Counted from the first letter of the stretch, positions 34,756-43,753 are shown. The stretch is DNA of 64,000 nt from an uncultured Sulfitobacter sp. (GCF_947502895.1 NZ_CANNBM010000001.1:620001-684000); one strand, 5' to 3'. Notes: a model not told the origin generated them from the letters alone. Program-made: numbers and translations.

Positions 34756-35054
34756 GTGCGTGGGAGCTAGCAGAGGCCGCGTTTCTTCTAGCTCTCCTCA
34801 GCCTGTGGTTAGGGTTTGCCATCTGCATGGTTTCTTTACTGGTCCAGACTGGCGCACGTCGGGCTTTCTCTAAATTGACCGCAGCACAGAGATATGAAGC
34901 GATGAACAACGACCTTTCAAATACAGGCAGTTTTCTTCGTTCCAGCCTCGTCGGCAAAATCGCAAATGCCCTTTTGGTATTCGGGACAATCGCCGGTGTA
35001 GCCGCCGGTGGTTTCGGTATTTACGCGCGCGCAATGCAACCTCCGACTTTGTAA
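34752..35054 (+). CDS. Two-helix membrane protein
   Basis: This 100-residue protein starts in an ATGA overlap with the MBL gene. Hydrophobic helices lie at about 6-32 and 72-92, with a charged loop (LTAAQRYEAMNNDLSNTG) between. I do not recognise a family. It precedes the flavin monooxygenase by 11 bases. Confidence 0.65.
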   Translation: MSAWELAEAAFLLALLSLWLGFAICMVSLLVQTGARRAFSKLTAAQRYEAMNNDLSNTGSFLRSSLVGKIANALLVFGTIAGVAAGGFGIYARAMQPPTL

Positions 35055-35065
35055 AGGAGAACACT

Positions 35066-36685
35066 ATGGTCGCCACACGTTACAAGACAGCCTTCCAACT
35101 CTATCCGTACAGCAAAGTCGCGGCACAGGACCAAGCCCCTGTGCGCCATCCGGTCGTGATCGTCGGCGGTGGCCCTATCGGCCTCGCACTTGCTCTTGAT
35201 TTGGGGCAAAAAGGTACGCCTGCTTTGGTGCTTGATGATCATGACGGCGCAGGTCTTGGTTCCAAAGCGATCTGCTTTGCCAAGCGAACCTTGGACATCG
35301 CTAGTCGGCTGGGTGCGGGCCAGCAGATGGTGGATAAGGGCGTTGTGTGGAATGTCGGCAAAGTCTTCCATGACGACCACAAGATTTTCGACTTCAACCT
35401 CCAGCCAGAAGCAGGTCACCGCAATCCGGCCTTCATTAATCTTCAACAACCCTATTTTGAGAAATACCTCGTCGATGCGATCAACAGCGCAAAGGCTGAC
35501 GGTGCGCCAATCGAAATCAGGGGGCGCAACTGTGTCACCGCATTGGAAAACCACGGCAGTTACAGCACGCTAACTGTCGAGACGCCTGATGGCCCCTACC
35601 AGATCGAGGCCGACTATCTGATTGCATGTGATGGCGCACGGTCACCATTGCGTGACATGATGGGCCTCAGCTTTGACGGGCGTGTGTTTGAGGACAACTT
35701 CCTGATCGCTGACGTGCATATGAAGGCCGATTTCCCGACCGAGCGCTGGTTCTGGTTTGAGCCGCCGTTCAAGGACAGCGGCCAGTCTGCATTGTTGCAC
35801 AAGCAGCCCGACGACATCTGGCGCATTGATTTCCAGCTCGGCTGGGACATTGACCGCGAAAAGGAGCTGGACCCTGCCCGCATCCGCGCCCGCGTTGATG
35901 CAATGCTGTCCTCTCAGGCGGGTCATGTGCCTGAATATGAGCTTGAATGGACGTCCATCTATACGTTCCAATGCCGACGGATGGAGAAGTTTCGCCACGG
36001 CAATGTGATCTTTGCTGGCGATAGCGCGCATCAAGTCTCGCCCTTTGGCGCACGGGGCGCGAACTCGGGTGTGCAAGACGCGGATAATCTGGCTTGGAAG
36101 CTTGATCTGGTACTCAAAGGGTTGGCCGACGACAGCCTGCTCGATACCTACGCACATGAGCGCGAGCATGGCGCAGACGAAAATATCCTCAATTCCTCCC
36201 GCGCGACGGACTTTATGACGCCCAAGTCCGAAGTTTCGAAAACCTTTCGCAACGCGGTGCTGGATCTGGCAAATAAACATCCCTTTGCCCGCCCTTTGGT
36301 CAACTCTGGCCGCCTGTCAGTGCCGTGCAACTACGCAGGCTTCCCATTGTTTGCCCAGGACATGCTAGAAGGGCCTGATGAAGCCAGACCTGGCATGACC
36401 TGCCCTGATGCACCACACGGTGATGGCTTTCTCCTCGATCATCTGGGGGGCGGGTTTACCCTGCTCGCCATTGGGTGCAGCGCAAAGGCCGTGCAGGCGC
36501 ATGGCCTAACAGCACAAGTGGTAGAAATCACCAAACCCTCTGATGCGCTCAAAGCCCGCTATCTGGGCACAAAAGCATGCGCAGTATACCTTATTCGTCC
36601 TGATCAGCATGTCGTTGCACGCTGGCCTGAGTTTGATCCACAGGCTGTCTCTGCCGCCCTGAACATTGCGATTGGAAAGGTCTGA
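35066..36685 (+). CDS. FAD-dependent aromatic monooxygenase (UbiH/MhpA type)
   Basis: This 539-residue group A flavoprotein monooxygenase has the ADP-binding motif VIVGGGPIGLALALDLG at 29-45 and CDGARSPLR as the DG motif. The GD motif is FAGDSAHQVSPFGARGANSG. A C-terminal thioredoxin-like domain of about 120 residues is present, as in MhpA. Family members hydroxylate phenolic rings. In a homogentisate cluster a 3-hydroxyphenylacetate 6-hydroxylase role (making homogentisate) is attractive but inferred. AAAGGAG precedes the ATG. Confidence 0.88.
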   Translation: MVATRYKTAFQLYPYSKVAAQDQAPVRHPVVIVGGGPIGLALALDLGQKGTPALVLDDHDGAGLGSKAICFAKRTLDIASRLGAGQQMVDKGVVWNVGKVFHDDHKIFDFNLQPEAGHRNPAFINLQQPYFEKYLVDAINSAKADGAPIEIRGRNCVTALENHGSYSTLTVETPDGPYQIEADYLIACDGARSPLRDMMGLSFDGRVFEDNFLIADVHMKADFPTERWFWFEPPFKDSGQSALLHKQPDDIWRIDFQLGWDIDREKELDPARIRARVDAMLSSQAGHVPEYELEWTSIYTFQCRRMEKFRHGNVIFAGDSAHQVSPFGARGANSGVQDADNLAWKLDLVLKGLADDSLLDTYAHEREHGADENILNSSRATDFMTPKSEVSKTFRNAVLDLANKHPFARPLVNSGRLSVPCNYAGFPLFAQDMLEGPDEARPGMTCPDAPHGDGFLLDHLGGGFTLLAIGCSAKAVQAHGLTAQVVEITKPSDALKARYLGTKACAVYLIRPDQHVVARWPEFDPQAVSAALNIAIGKV

Positions 36686-36688
36686 CCA

Positions 36689-36868
36689 ATGTTAATCCTG
36701 ACCCCAAATCTGCCCGACCCTGATGGCTTTTATGACGAGCTTATCCGCGCTCATACCGATCTGGATAAAGAGCAGAGCGACGCGTTCAACGCCCGCCTGA
36801 TCCTGACGCTTGCAAACCACATCGGCGACCGCAAAGTGCTTACAGCAGCATTGGAGGCCGCGAAATGA
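36689..36868 (+). CDS. DUF2783 domain protein
   Basis: This 59-residue protein (PDPDGFYDELIRAHTDLDKE, then NARLILTLANHIGD) matches the DUF2783 pattern, which typically accompanies a flavin monooxygenase gene as here (three-base gap). Its stop overlaps the maiA start (ATGA). It may be an accessory subunit or a regulator of the monooxygenase. Function is unproven. Confidence 0.82.
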   Translation: MLILTPNLPDPDGFYDELIRAHTDLDKEQSDAFNARLILTLANHIGDRKVLTAALEAAK

Positions 36869-37482
36869 GTAATGTCATCTTGTGGGATTATCCCAAGTCT
36901 TCGGCCAGCTACCGCGTGCGGATCGCCCTCAACCTCGCCGGTATCGACTATGAGATCCGCACGGTCGATCTTTTGGCCCGTGACCACATTGGTCCTGATC
37001 ATATGGCGCGTAACCCGCAAGGGTTTGTTCCCGTTCTTGACATCGACGGCCACCGCCTGACCCAATCACTGGCCATTCTTGAATACCTTGATGCAACCCG
37101 TGACATCGGATTGCTCCCCAAAGAGCCTGTCGCGCGTGCACAACAGACCGCCCTGGCCCATGCGATTGCGGTTGATCTGCATCCGGTGTGCAACCTCTCT
37201 GTCGTTGGATTTGCAACCAAGGGCAAAGAGCCACAGCGCACCGAATGGATGCAACACTTTATTACCCCGCGCATGGCTGCGTTCGAGGCGATACTGGAAG
37301 GGTTCGATCAATCGCCGTTCTGTTGTGGCGCGACACCAAGCCTTGCGGACATTGTATTGATGCCCCAGATTTACAACGCAAACCGCTGGGGAGCGGATTA
37401 TTCGGACTGTACGCGAATCAAGAAAGTGGAAACAGCTTGTTCCGCGCATCCAGCCTTTGTCGCCGCGCATCCTGACCGCTAA
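36865..37482 (+). CDS. maiA: Maleylacetoacetate isomerase (zeta-class GST)
   Basis: This 205-residue protein isomerises maleylacetoacetate to fumarylacetoacetate with glutathione. The zeta-class active-site motif is SSASYRVRIALN, written here with a Lys before (KSSASYRVRIALN). QSLAILEYLD follows at the GSH site, and a helical C-terminal domain is present. It completes hmgA-maiA-fahA. A weak inverted repeat (37499-37505 with 37527-37533) follows. Confidence 0.94.
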   Translation: MSNVILWDYPKSSASYRVRIALNLAGIDYEIRTVDLLARDHIGPDHMARNPQGFVPVLDIDGHRLTQSLAILEYLDATRDIGLLPKEPVARAQQTALAHAIAVDLHPVCNLSVVGFATKGKEPQRTEWMQHFITPRMAAFEAILEGFDQSPFCCGATPSLADIVLMPQIYNANRWGADYSDCTRIKKVETACSAHPAFVAAHPDR

Positions 37483-37553
37483 TCCACCCTGTCCCGTCAA
37501 ACCGGAAAATCCAACCATATCAGCAGCCGGTTTTGCCATAGCGGTATTTCAAA

Positions 37554-37571
37554 CATGCATCAGCGTGCATG
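37554..37571. repeat. Short palindrome between maiA and tRNA-Arg
   Basis: CATGCA, six bases, TGCATG. It is the most regular element in the 166-base spacer between maiA and the tRNA. Its role is unknown and it could be chance. Confidence 0.25.
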
Positions 37572-37648
37572 ATGTAAAACACCTTGGTGCAGCAAAAGGC
37601 CGAGCATAAGCATCGGGCTAGCCGCATCATTACAGAAACTAGGGGTAG

Positions 37649-37725
37649 TGGCGGACCGAGGAGGATTCGAACCCCCGACCCCCTGATTCGTAGTCAGGTA
37701 CTCTATCCAGCTGAGCTATCGGTCC
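37649..37725 (-). tRNA. tRNA-Arg (anticodon ACG)
   Basis: The 77-base gene encodes its CCA end. Read on the minus strand: acceptor GGACCGA pairs with TCGGTCC, the D-loop contains AGCTCAGCTGGATAGAG, the anticodon stem CCTGA/TCAGG encloses CTACGAA with anticodon ACG, and the T-loop is GGTTCGAATCC. ACG is read as ICG in bacteria and decodes CGN arginine codons. Confidence 0.97.
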
Positions 37726-37804
37726 ACTTGCTGGCGGTTTAGTAGCAGCGCACAGGCAATGCAAGCCCTCATCATGCGCAAAATCACATCACAGGAAAAA
37801 ATCC

Positions 37805-39190
37805 TTAAATCGTGCCGTCCCCTTTGGGTAATGTGATCAAGAATTCCGTACCGTCACCGCCAGTGTCTACCAAAACAATATCGCCACCATGACCTCGAAC
37901 CAGTTCGGCTGAAATGGCAAGGCCAAGGCCAGAGCCGCCCTTACGAACCGAACCTTGAAAGGCCGAAAATAAATGCTCTTTCGCTTTAGCGGGCAGACCG
38001 GGGCCCGTATCACGCAATCTAATCTGCCAAGCCTCTGGTTTTTCCGAAGCGATCAGAGTGATCCTACCGGCCTTGCCAGACGCGACGATCGCCTGTCGCG
38101 CATTGCGAATTAGGTTCCCCAACACACGGTACATCTGCTCAGGGTCCGCGCGTATTTCGAAAGGTTCGGCGATATCGGTCTCCAACGCAATATCCGCGCT
38201 ACCGATGGCCAAACGCTCACTGTCCAGAACATCCTCGACGATATCAGCCAGACGCACAACGGTCAGCGTTGGGCTGGGCTCTTCCGCGCGACCAAATGCA
38301 AGTGTCGATTCGCACAGATGCACCGCACGGGTGATTGACCCCACCAATTTTGGTGCCATGCGGGCAACAACAGGATCCTCTGACATTTCGATCCGGTCTG
38401 TGAACAGCTGCGCCGAAGTGAGGATATTGCGCAAATCATGGCTGATCTTGCTTACCGCAGATCCTAGCTGAGCCAACCGCTCTTTCTGACGCAAGGCTGA
38501 CGTCAGCTCGGTTTGCAAGGATTTAAGCGCCTGCTCTGCTTCGCGCAGCTCTGTCACTCGGGCGGTCGGCTCAATAATCCGGCGCGCGTCCTCTGGTGCC
38601 GCAGCATAGCGTTGCATATGTCCAACAACGCCCTTGATGGGTTTGACCAAAAGAATACGCATCGCAATAAATAACAAAAACGCAGTGATTACAGAAATCA
38701 CGGCGGACAGTGCCAAAATGCGCAAGCCATAGTCGATCATCGCCGCACGCATCGGAGCAGTCTCCATCGTGACCTCGATCAGCAGTCCCGCATCCCGCAC
38801 AGGCGCACCGATCACGCGGATAACCTCATTCTCTGCAGTCATCATACGCCGCGTTGCTTCACCAATCAGCGTCAACGCAGAGCTGTCGCGCAAATCGACT
38901 GTCCCCGAGATCACCCGCGGCATGGGCGAACTCAGGACAAGCTGACGGATTTCATCACGGCGCAAAACCACGTTAAAGACCTCAGCGTTCCGCAGCAATT
39001 CCGCCTCAAGATCGGCGTCAATCATATCGTCGGCAAGCAGGGTCAGCGATGCAATCTGCGCACGCTCCAGACGGTTAAGCATATAGTCTTCGCGAAACCG
39101 CGCGATAGACGGCACAAAGATCAACACCTCGGCAATCATCACAAATATCGTGGTGAGCACCAGCAAACGACCGGAGAGCGAATTGATCAT
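37805..39190 (-). CDS. Sensor histidine kinase without adjacent response regulator
   Basis: This 461-residue protein (ATG 39190) has helices at about 8-28 and 157-178 flanking a periplasmic domain of about 125 residues. A HAMP-like segment and a coiled linker follow, then the phosphoacceptor SKISHDLRNIL (His251). The ATPase domain has NLIRNARQA, DTGPGLPAKA and SGLGLAISAEL. It follows the mercuric-reductase-like gene by 64 bases; no receiver gene is nearby. AAFQGS in the ATP lid resembles stress-type HisKA kinases. Confidence 0.92.
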   Translation of the reverse strand: MINSLSGRLLVLTTIFVMIAEVLIFVPSIARFREDYMLNRLERAQIASLTLLADDMIDADLEAELLRNAEVFNVVLRRDEIRQLVLSSPMPRVISGTVDLRDSSALTLIGEATRRMMTAENEVIRVIGAPVRDAGLLIEVTMETAPMRAAMIDYGLRILALSAVISVITAFLLFIAMRILLVKPIKGVVGHMQRYAAAPEDARRIIEPTARVTELREAEQALKSLQTELTSALRQKERLAQLGSAVSKISHDLRNILTSAQLFTDRIEMSEDPVVARMAPKLVGSITRAVHLCESTLAFGRAEEPSPTLTVVRLADIVEDVLDSERLAIGSADIALETDIAEPFEIRADPEQMYRVLGNLIRNARQAIVASGKAGRITLIASEKPEAWQIRLRDTGPGLPAKAKEHLFSAFQGSVRKGGSGLGLAISAELVRGHGGDIVLVDTGGDGTEFLITLPKGDGTI

Positions 39191-39254
39191 GCTTTCACCT
39201 ATGCGCCACGCGGGACGGTGGGCGGGGCGCCGTCGCAGACGCGCGTCGCAGACC

Positions 39255-40673
39255 TCACGGGATAAACCGCTGAACAAGGCCTACCACACGTTTTACAAGA
39301 TCGCTTTCGAACAGACGCGGGCTGAAGTAAGCGCCCGCCGCGCGCTTGTTGATCTCACCAATAGTTGGGTAGGGCGCGACCATTGCAGCGATCTGGCTCA
39401 TCTTCATCTTGTTGGCGAGTGCCAACGCCCAGAGATTGATCAACTCGCCTGCCTGATATCCAACAATTGACGCACCGACAGGCCGCCCTTTGACCACCAT
39501 GACTTTGATGAACCCTTTAGTCTTGCGCTCTGCAATGGCTCGGTCATTGTGGGAATAATGAAATCGCACCACTTCCAGCGAACTGCTGTGCTTTTTGCGG
39601 GCCTCGGCCTCGGTTAATCCAACCTGCGCAAGCTCGGGGTCAGTATATGTCGCCCACGGAATGTGGGCCGTTTTGGCTTTGGACGGTAAGCCAAATAGCA
39701 TCGAGCGGATAATGACACCGGCATGATATCCCGCCACATGAGTAAATTGCAGTCCTCCGGCCACATCCCCTATAGCGTAAACGCGGCGATTGCTGGTGCG
39801 CATGCTATCATCGACCTGTATCCCGTTCCGCGAAGGCTTGATGCCCCCCGCACCTAGCTCCAGCTTATCTACGTTTGCTTTGCGTCCAACAGCCATCAGA
39901 AGATGGGAGCCTTTGAACACACGCCCGTCCTGCGTCTCGACCTCAATTGCACCCGCCTGCCCGCTGATCTTTGCGGCCAATGCCTCTTCCGCAATTTCCA
40001 CGCCTTCGTCCTTCAAAGACGTCAGTACAACCTCGGCCAGCTCAGGATCATCCTTGCCCAGCGCTTTGGCACCCTCGATCACCGTGACCTTGCAGCCCAT
40101 GCGCACATGCGCCTGTGCCATTTCCATGCCGATTGGCCCGCCGCCAATGATGAGCAGATGCTCGGGCGTCTCACGTAAATCAAATAGCGTCTCATTGGTC
40201 TCATAGGGTACGCTATCCAACCCCGGAATTGGCGGCACAAGCGGGGACGAGCCTGTGGCGATAACTATGCGGCGCGCTTTGATAATGGTATCGCCCGCCT
40301 GCACTTCTGTCGGCGAGATAAATTTTCCGAATTCGCGGATAACCCTGATGCCGAAACCTTCAAAACGCTCTTGGCTGTCAACGGGCGCTATCGTCGCTAT
40401 CACATCCGCTACATGATCCTTGGCCGCTGCATAATCGACGACGCCCGCCGCATCCTTCACACCAAACTGGGCCCCATGCTGCTGGCTATAAGCAGCCTTA
40501 CCTGTCGCGATCAGCGCCTTTGAGGGAACACATCCGTAGTTAAGGCAGTCGCCCCCCATCTTGTGCCCTTCCAAAAGCACAACGTCAGCCCCCATCTGCG
40601 AAGCGCCCGCAGCAACCGATAACCCGCCTGACCCTGCACCGATGACCAGAATGTCGGTTTTGATAAATTCCAT
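39255..40673 (-). CDS. Mercuric-reductase-like pyridine nucleotide-disulfide oxidoreductase
   Basis: This 472-residue flavoprotein has the FAD motif VIGAGSGGLSVAAGA at 10-24, the redox-active disulfide GGDCLNYGCVPSKA (Cys43/Cys48), and the NADH motif IIGGGPIGMEMAQ. The C-terminal dimer domain carries PYPTIGE in place of the usual HPTxxE of lipoamide dehydrogenase. There is no N-terminal metal-binding domain, so mercury reduction is doubtful. Adjacency to TVP38 is common and the two are fused in some bacteria. Confidence 0.9.
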   Translation of the reverse strand: MEFIKTDILVIGAGSGGLSVAAGASQMGADVVLLEGHKMGGDCLNYGCVPSKALIATGKAAYSQQHGAQFGVKDAAGVVDYAAAKDHVADVIATIAPVDSQERFEGFGIRVIREFGKFISPTEVQAGDTIIKARRIVIATGSSPLVPPIPGLDSVPYETNETLFDLRETPEHLLIIGGGPIGMEMAQAHVRMGCKVTVIEGAKALGKDDPELAEVVLTSLKDEGVEIAEEALAAKISGQAGAIEVETQDGRVFKGSHLLMAVGRKANVDKLELGAGGIKPSRNGIQVDDSMRTSNRRVYAIGDVAGGLQFTHVAGYHAGVIIRSMLFGLPSKAKTAHIPWATYTDPELAQVGLTEAEARKKHSSSLEVVRFHYSHNDRAIAERKTKGFIKVMVVKGRPVGASIVGYQAGELINLWALALANKMKMSQIAAMVAPYPTIGEINKRAAGAYFSPRLFESDLVKRVVGLVQRFIP

Positions 40674-40674
40674 C

Positions 40675-41412
40675 TTAGAGTTCCTTCTTGCCGGTCACGG
40701 CTTTGATAATCACGGGCAGCACCGACAACACGCACAGCCCCAATATTGGCAGCAGGATGTGTGGCTCGAATATCAATCCAAGGTTCGGCGTCTCACCCTG
40801 CGCAAATACTTCCCCCAATCCCGCACCAACGGAGGTGTAAACAAGTGATCCGGGTATAATGCCCAAAAACGTCGAGATCACAAACCGACGCAGTGGCACA
40901 CCGAGGAACGCAGGGATCAGATTGGCCACAAAGAACGGCACGGCTGGTACAAGACGAATAAAGAACAACATGGACCACTGGTTTTCATCCAGACCCTTTT
41001 TGATCCGCGCCACCAAGCCGCTGGATGTCTCCATCCGTGCGCGCAATTTGTCCCCAAGCCCCATCTGGGCGGCCAGAAAGATCAGCGTGGCGCCCATCGT
41101 TGCTGCGGTCACATTCACTGCAGCACCAAAAAAAGTCCCGAACAAAAATCCCCCCGTCAGAGTGGCAATCAACGCGCCAGGAAGGGAAAAGGTAACAATC
41201 ACGACATACACCGCGATAAAACCCACAACAGTCAGCACGAAATTACTATCCCGAAAAGCTATCAATGCCTCACGGTTGTCACGCAGCGCATCAAAACCAA
41301 TGTAGTCGCGCAGCACAAATGCCCCCACAACCGCCACCGATGCAATAATCGCAAGCGGCGCGTAGCGCACTAGGGGGGATTTGGTTGTCATGCTCTGGCT
41401 CGTATCTGTCAT
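40675..41412 (-). CDS. TVP38/TMEM64 (DedA-like) membrane protein
   Basis: This 245-residue protein has the SNARE-associated/VTT domain: LPGALIATLTGGFLFG and FFIRLVPAVPFFVANLIPA with re-entrant loops, and six predicted helices. Family members act in lipid scrambling or membrane homeostasis, and some in selenite or osmotic stress. It starts the run TVP38 - flavoprotein - kinase, with GGAGCACGAG before the ATG. Confidence 0.9.
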   Translation of the reverse strand: MTDTSQSMTTKSPLVRYAPLAIIASVAVVGAFVLRDYIGFDALRDNREALIAFRDSNFVLTVVGFIAVYVVIVTFSLPGALIATLTGGFLFGTFFGAAVNVTAATMGATLIFLAAQMGLGDKLRARMETSSGLVARIKKGLDENQWSMLFFIRLVPAVPFFVANLIPAFLGVPLRRFVISTFLGIIPGSLVYTSVGAGLGEVFAQGETPNLGLIFEPHILLPILGLCVLSVLPVIIKAVTGKKEL

Positions 41413-41607
41413 GTCTCGTGCTCCAACAGCGTTCGGTTGACACCTAGATGCGCTTTTGCGAGCGACAAAGACAGCCCGCTCACGCGCGCTTGATCATCCG
41501 TGTTGGATTCCCCCCCGAGTTTGCGCTTATCCGTCGAGGATTGAAACATATCGCAGGCTCGGTTCGGAGTTTTATTGCAGATATAGCGATTTGGGCGGTC
41601 ACAGGGT

Positions 41608-41636
41608 TTGACTTGGGGTCCACAGCCCTTTAGAGG
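41608..41636 (+). promoter_or_regulatory. Putative promoter of the rpmH operon
   Basis: TTGACT at 41608-41613 and TAGAGG at 41631-41636 with a 17-base spacer, 72 bases upstream of the rpmH ATG. The -35 is near perfect. The remainder of the 296-base gap (41413-41708) holds no gene that I can support. Confidence 0.55.
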
Positions 41637-41708
41637 ACGGGTCTGAAATGACGCGAACGCGCGAATCCGCGGGTCGCACTACACAATAGATAGATGGAGC
41701 AGGACGCG

Positions 41709-41843
41709 ATGAAACGCACCTTTCAACCTTCGAACCTCGTCCGCAAGCGCCGCCACGGTTTCCGTGCGCGCATGGCAACCAAAGCAGGCCGCAAGATCAT
41801 CAATGCGCGCCGCGCACAGGGTCGCAAAGAGCTGAGCGCGTAA
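41709..41843 (+). CDS. rpmH: 50S ribosomal protein L34
   Basis: This 44-residue basic protein reads MKRTFQPSNLVRKRRHGFRA and ends GRKELSA, the invariant L34 sequence. It lies just upstream of rnpA in the order found in nearly all bacteria. GGAG lies upstream of the ATG. Confidence 0.98.
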   Translation: MKRTFQPSNLVRKRRHGFRARMATKAGRKIINARRAQGRKELSA

Positions 41844-41865
41844 AAACGCGCCCAAGGCAAATGTT

Positions 41866-42285
41866 ATGACACCGCCGGAGACCGACCTGACAGGCACAAA
41901 CGCCGTTGGGACAGCGTCACCGGCGGTTTTGTCATGCGAAACGCCCACTGTTTTGACGCAGCGGCGCGATTTCACCCGCGCCGCACGCGGTAAGCGGGTC
42001 GCTAAATCGGGGTTTGTTGTGCAAATGTTGCGCCGACCCGAGGGCGAAGAGACTGGTATTCGTGTAGGATACACCTGCTCCAAAAAGGTAGGAAATGCTG
42101 TTGCCCGCAACCGTGCCAAGCGCCGATTGCGTGAGGTTGCCCGCATTGTCCTACCGCTCAAAGGCCAGTCGGGACACGACTATGTGCTCATCGGACGCCG
42201 CGATGCCACTGCCTCCCTGCCTTTTGACCAACTGCTCAAAGACATGCATAGCGCGCTCGATATCCTGCACGGCGCGCGGAAATGA
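41866..42285 (+). CDS. rnpA: Ribonuclease P protein component
   Basis: This 139-residue basic protein assists the RNase P RNA in maturing tRNA 5' ends. The RNR motif is NAVARNRAKRRLREVAR, and the N-terminal LTQRRDFTRAARGKRVA is typical. A 30-residue extension precedes the conserved domain. It overlaps yidD by four bases. Confidence 0.95.
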   Translation: MTPPETDLTGTNAVGTASPAVLSCETPTVLTQRRDFTRAARGKRVAKSGFVVQMLRRPEGEETGIRVGYTCSKKVGNAVARNRAKRRLREVARIVLPLKGQSGHDYVLIGRRDATASLPFDQLLKDMHSALDILHGARK

Positions 42286-42509
42286 CCCCCTTCGCCCACC
42301 TTATGGCCTTGCCCGTTCGTTTCTACCGGTTGGTCTTCAGCCCATGGGTGGGTTTTAATTGTCGCTATCAACCGACCTGTTCGGCCTATGCGCTAGAGGC
42401 CTTGGAAAAACACGGCGCAATTCGGGGCAGCTTGCTGGCTGCGCGCCGAATTGGCAGGTGCCACCCCTTCGGAGGCGACGGGTACGATCCAGTGCCGGAA
42501 AAGAAGTAA
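42282..42509 (+). CDS. yidD: Membrane protein insertion efficiency factor YidD
   Basis: This 75-residue protein has the YidD signature FYRLVFSPWVGFNCRYQPTC with SAYALEALEKHG and RCHPFGGDGYDPVP. It is thought to help YidC insert inner-membrane proteins. It starts in an overlap with rnpA and abuts the next gene with no gap. Confidence 0.96.
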   Translation: MTPFAHLMALPVRFYRLVFSPWVGFNCRYQPTCSAYALEALEKHGAIRGSLLAARRIGRCHPFGGDGYDPVPEKK

Positions 42510-43280
42510 ATGATAGACACAGGGTTTTTCAAATGGGTCTGGCGCTTTAACGCGCTTCTCATTGCTGCGGCGGCCACCGTGATTTTGGGGGTGCTCATAT
42601 GGGAGCTCACCCGTGATCTGCGGACTCAAACCTTTCCGCGCGCGACAACAGATACGCTGGCTCTGTCGCCCACCGACACACCGGAACCCCTCGGGAGCGA
42701 GCCGCAACAAACACTGCGCCTTGGCAACGCTCTTCCAAACAACACGCCTGGGACCTACGCCCTACCGCTTTATGCCGAGCAGACCTATACCAACCGCAGG
42801 ATCAGCAAAGACAGCCGCGGCAATCTGCTCAACTATCTAATTGTGAGAACAGATCCGCAGGCGCATCACTGGCTCTTTCCAAAGGGTGAGCGGTTGATCA
42901 TCGAAACGCGGCCATTGGTATTTCATCAGTCCAATGCGGCGCAAACACGGCTCGGCCAATTGCTCGAAGTGATCGAGGCCGACACCAGCGGCGACGCAAG
43001 ACTATCTCGACAAGATACCCGCACGCTCTACCTGACCTCTCCGGAATGGGACACGCCTGTGCAGATCATCAGTGGCGTATCATCTGTCTTGGCCGTGCAG
43101 CCCGTTGGCCCGACAAGCTTCGACCTCATCGTCATGATTGCCGGAACGCACAGGCCCTGCGCGTGTCAGCGCCCGCAGCGCGTGTTATGTCCCGTCAAAC
43201 GCTGGACAGTAGCGACTAGCTATTGCTTCTCGAACGTGATGAGAACTTCACCGATATCGACCCCGTATTTCTTCATATAG
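42510..43280 (+). CDS. Membrane-anchored conserved hypothetical protein, probably frameshifted near its 3' end
   Basis: The frame starts directly after yidD and encodes a transmembrane helix (about 14-34). A proline-rich linker and a folded periplasmic domain follow, up to about residue 212 (TSFDLIVMIAG). After this the open frame becomes Cys/Arg-rich and runs 61 bases into the convergent lipoprotein gene. Shifting frame near 43146 gives AQALRVSAPAARVMSRQTLD, ending at TAG 43217-43219, exactly next to the convergent stop. I infer a one-base loss, either real or a sequencing error. Family unknown. Confidence 0.7.
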   Translation: MIDTGFFKWVWRFNALLIAAAATVILGVLIWELTRDLRTQTFPRATTDTLALSPTDTPEPLGSEPQQTLRLGNALPNNTPGTYALPLYAEQTYTNRRISKDSRGNLLNYLIVRTDPQAHHWLFPKGERLIIETRPLVFHQSNAAQTRLGQLLEVIEADTSGDARLSRQDTRTLYLTSPEWDTPVQIISGVSSVLAVQPVGPTSFDLIVMIAGTHRPCACQRPQRVLCPVKRWTVATSYCFSNVMRTSPISTPYFFI

Positions 43281-43753
43281 GCACGGTTCAGCACACGCCC
43301 GCCGCCCAGATCCCACATCCAGTCATCAAAACTCAACCGCAAGGTGCCATCCGGCACAGGCAGATCAATCCGGTATTTCCAATTAAATGTATCGCCGCGT
43401 TCTTGGCCCTGCGCGACACCCAGTACCCCGTCCGCAAAGCCGGTCCAGGTTTGATCGGCAACCACTGGACCTGTCTTTTTCAGCCGCCAGATACGTTCCT
43501 CTGTGGTCCCGTCGGCATAGGCAAAATCCTCAACCAGTTTTAGGGTCGTGCCATCCCAAGTACCCGTAACCACAACGTCAAACCTTCGCCGCACTGTGCC
43601 AAAGACATCCTGAAACTGCCCCTTGGCCAGCACGCGACCGTCAAAGAACTCTTCCAGATTGAAGTCGATCTGCGACAGCTTGCCATCGTCCAAGGCGGGC
43701 TTGCCCACGCAAGCGCCCAAGACCATCACCGCTCCAACTATTGCAAACCGCAT
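43220..43753 (-). CDS. DUF3833 family lipoprotein
   Basis: This 177-residue protein has a lipobox (MVLGAC, Cys15) after a short signal peptide. The mature domain contains FNLEEFFDGRVLAKGQFQDVFG and FVVVVTGTW-like strands (RFDVVVTGTWDGTTL), as in DUF3833. It is likely an outer-membrane-facing lipoprotein of unknown function. It is inserted in opposite orientation between the hypothetical gene and ttcA. Confidence 0.88.
   Translation of the reverse strand: MRFAIVGAVMVLGACVGKPALDDGKLSQIDFNLEEFFDGRVLAKGQFQDVFGTVRRRFDVVVTGTWDGTTLKLVEDFAYADGTTEERIWRLKKTGPVVADQTWTGFADGVLGVAQGQERGDTFNWKYRIDLPVPDGTLRLSFDDWMWDLGGGRVLNRAYMKKYGVDIGEVLITFEKQ

Noticed and set aside
37499..37533. Terminator after maiA (AAACCGG/CCGGTTT)
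   Set aside because: The stem is only seven pairs with a 21-base loop and a poor T-run; too weak to list as a feature.
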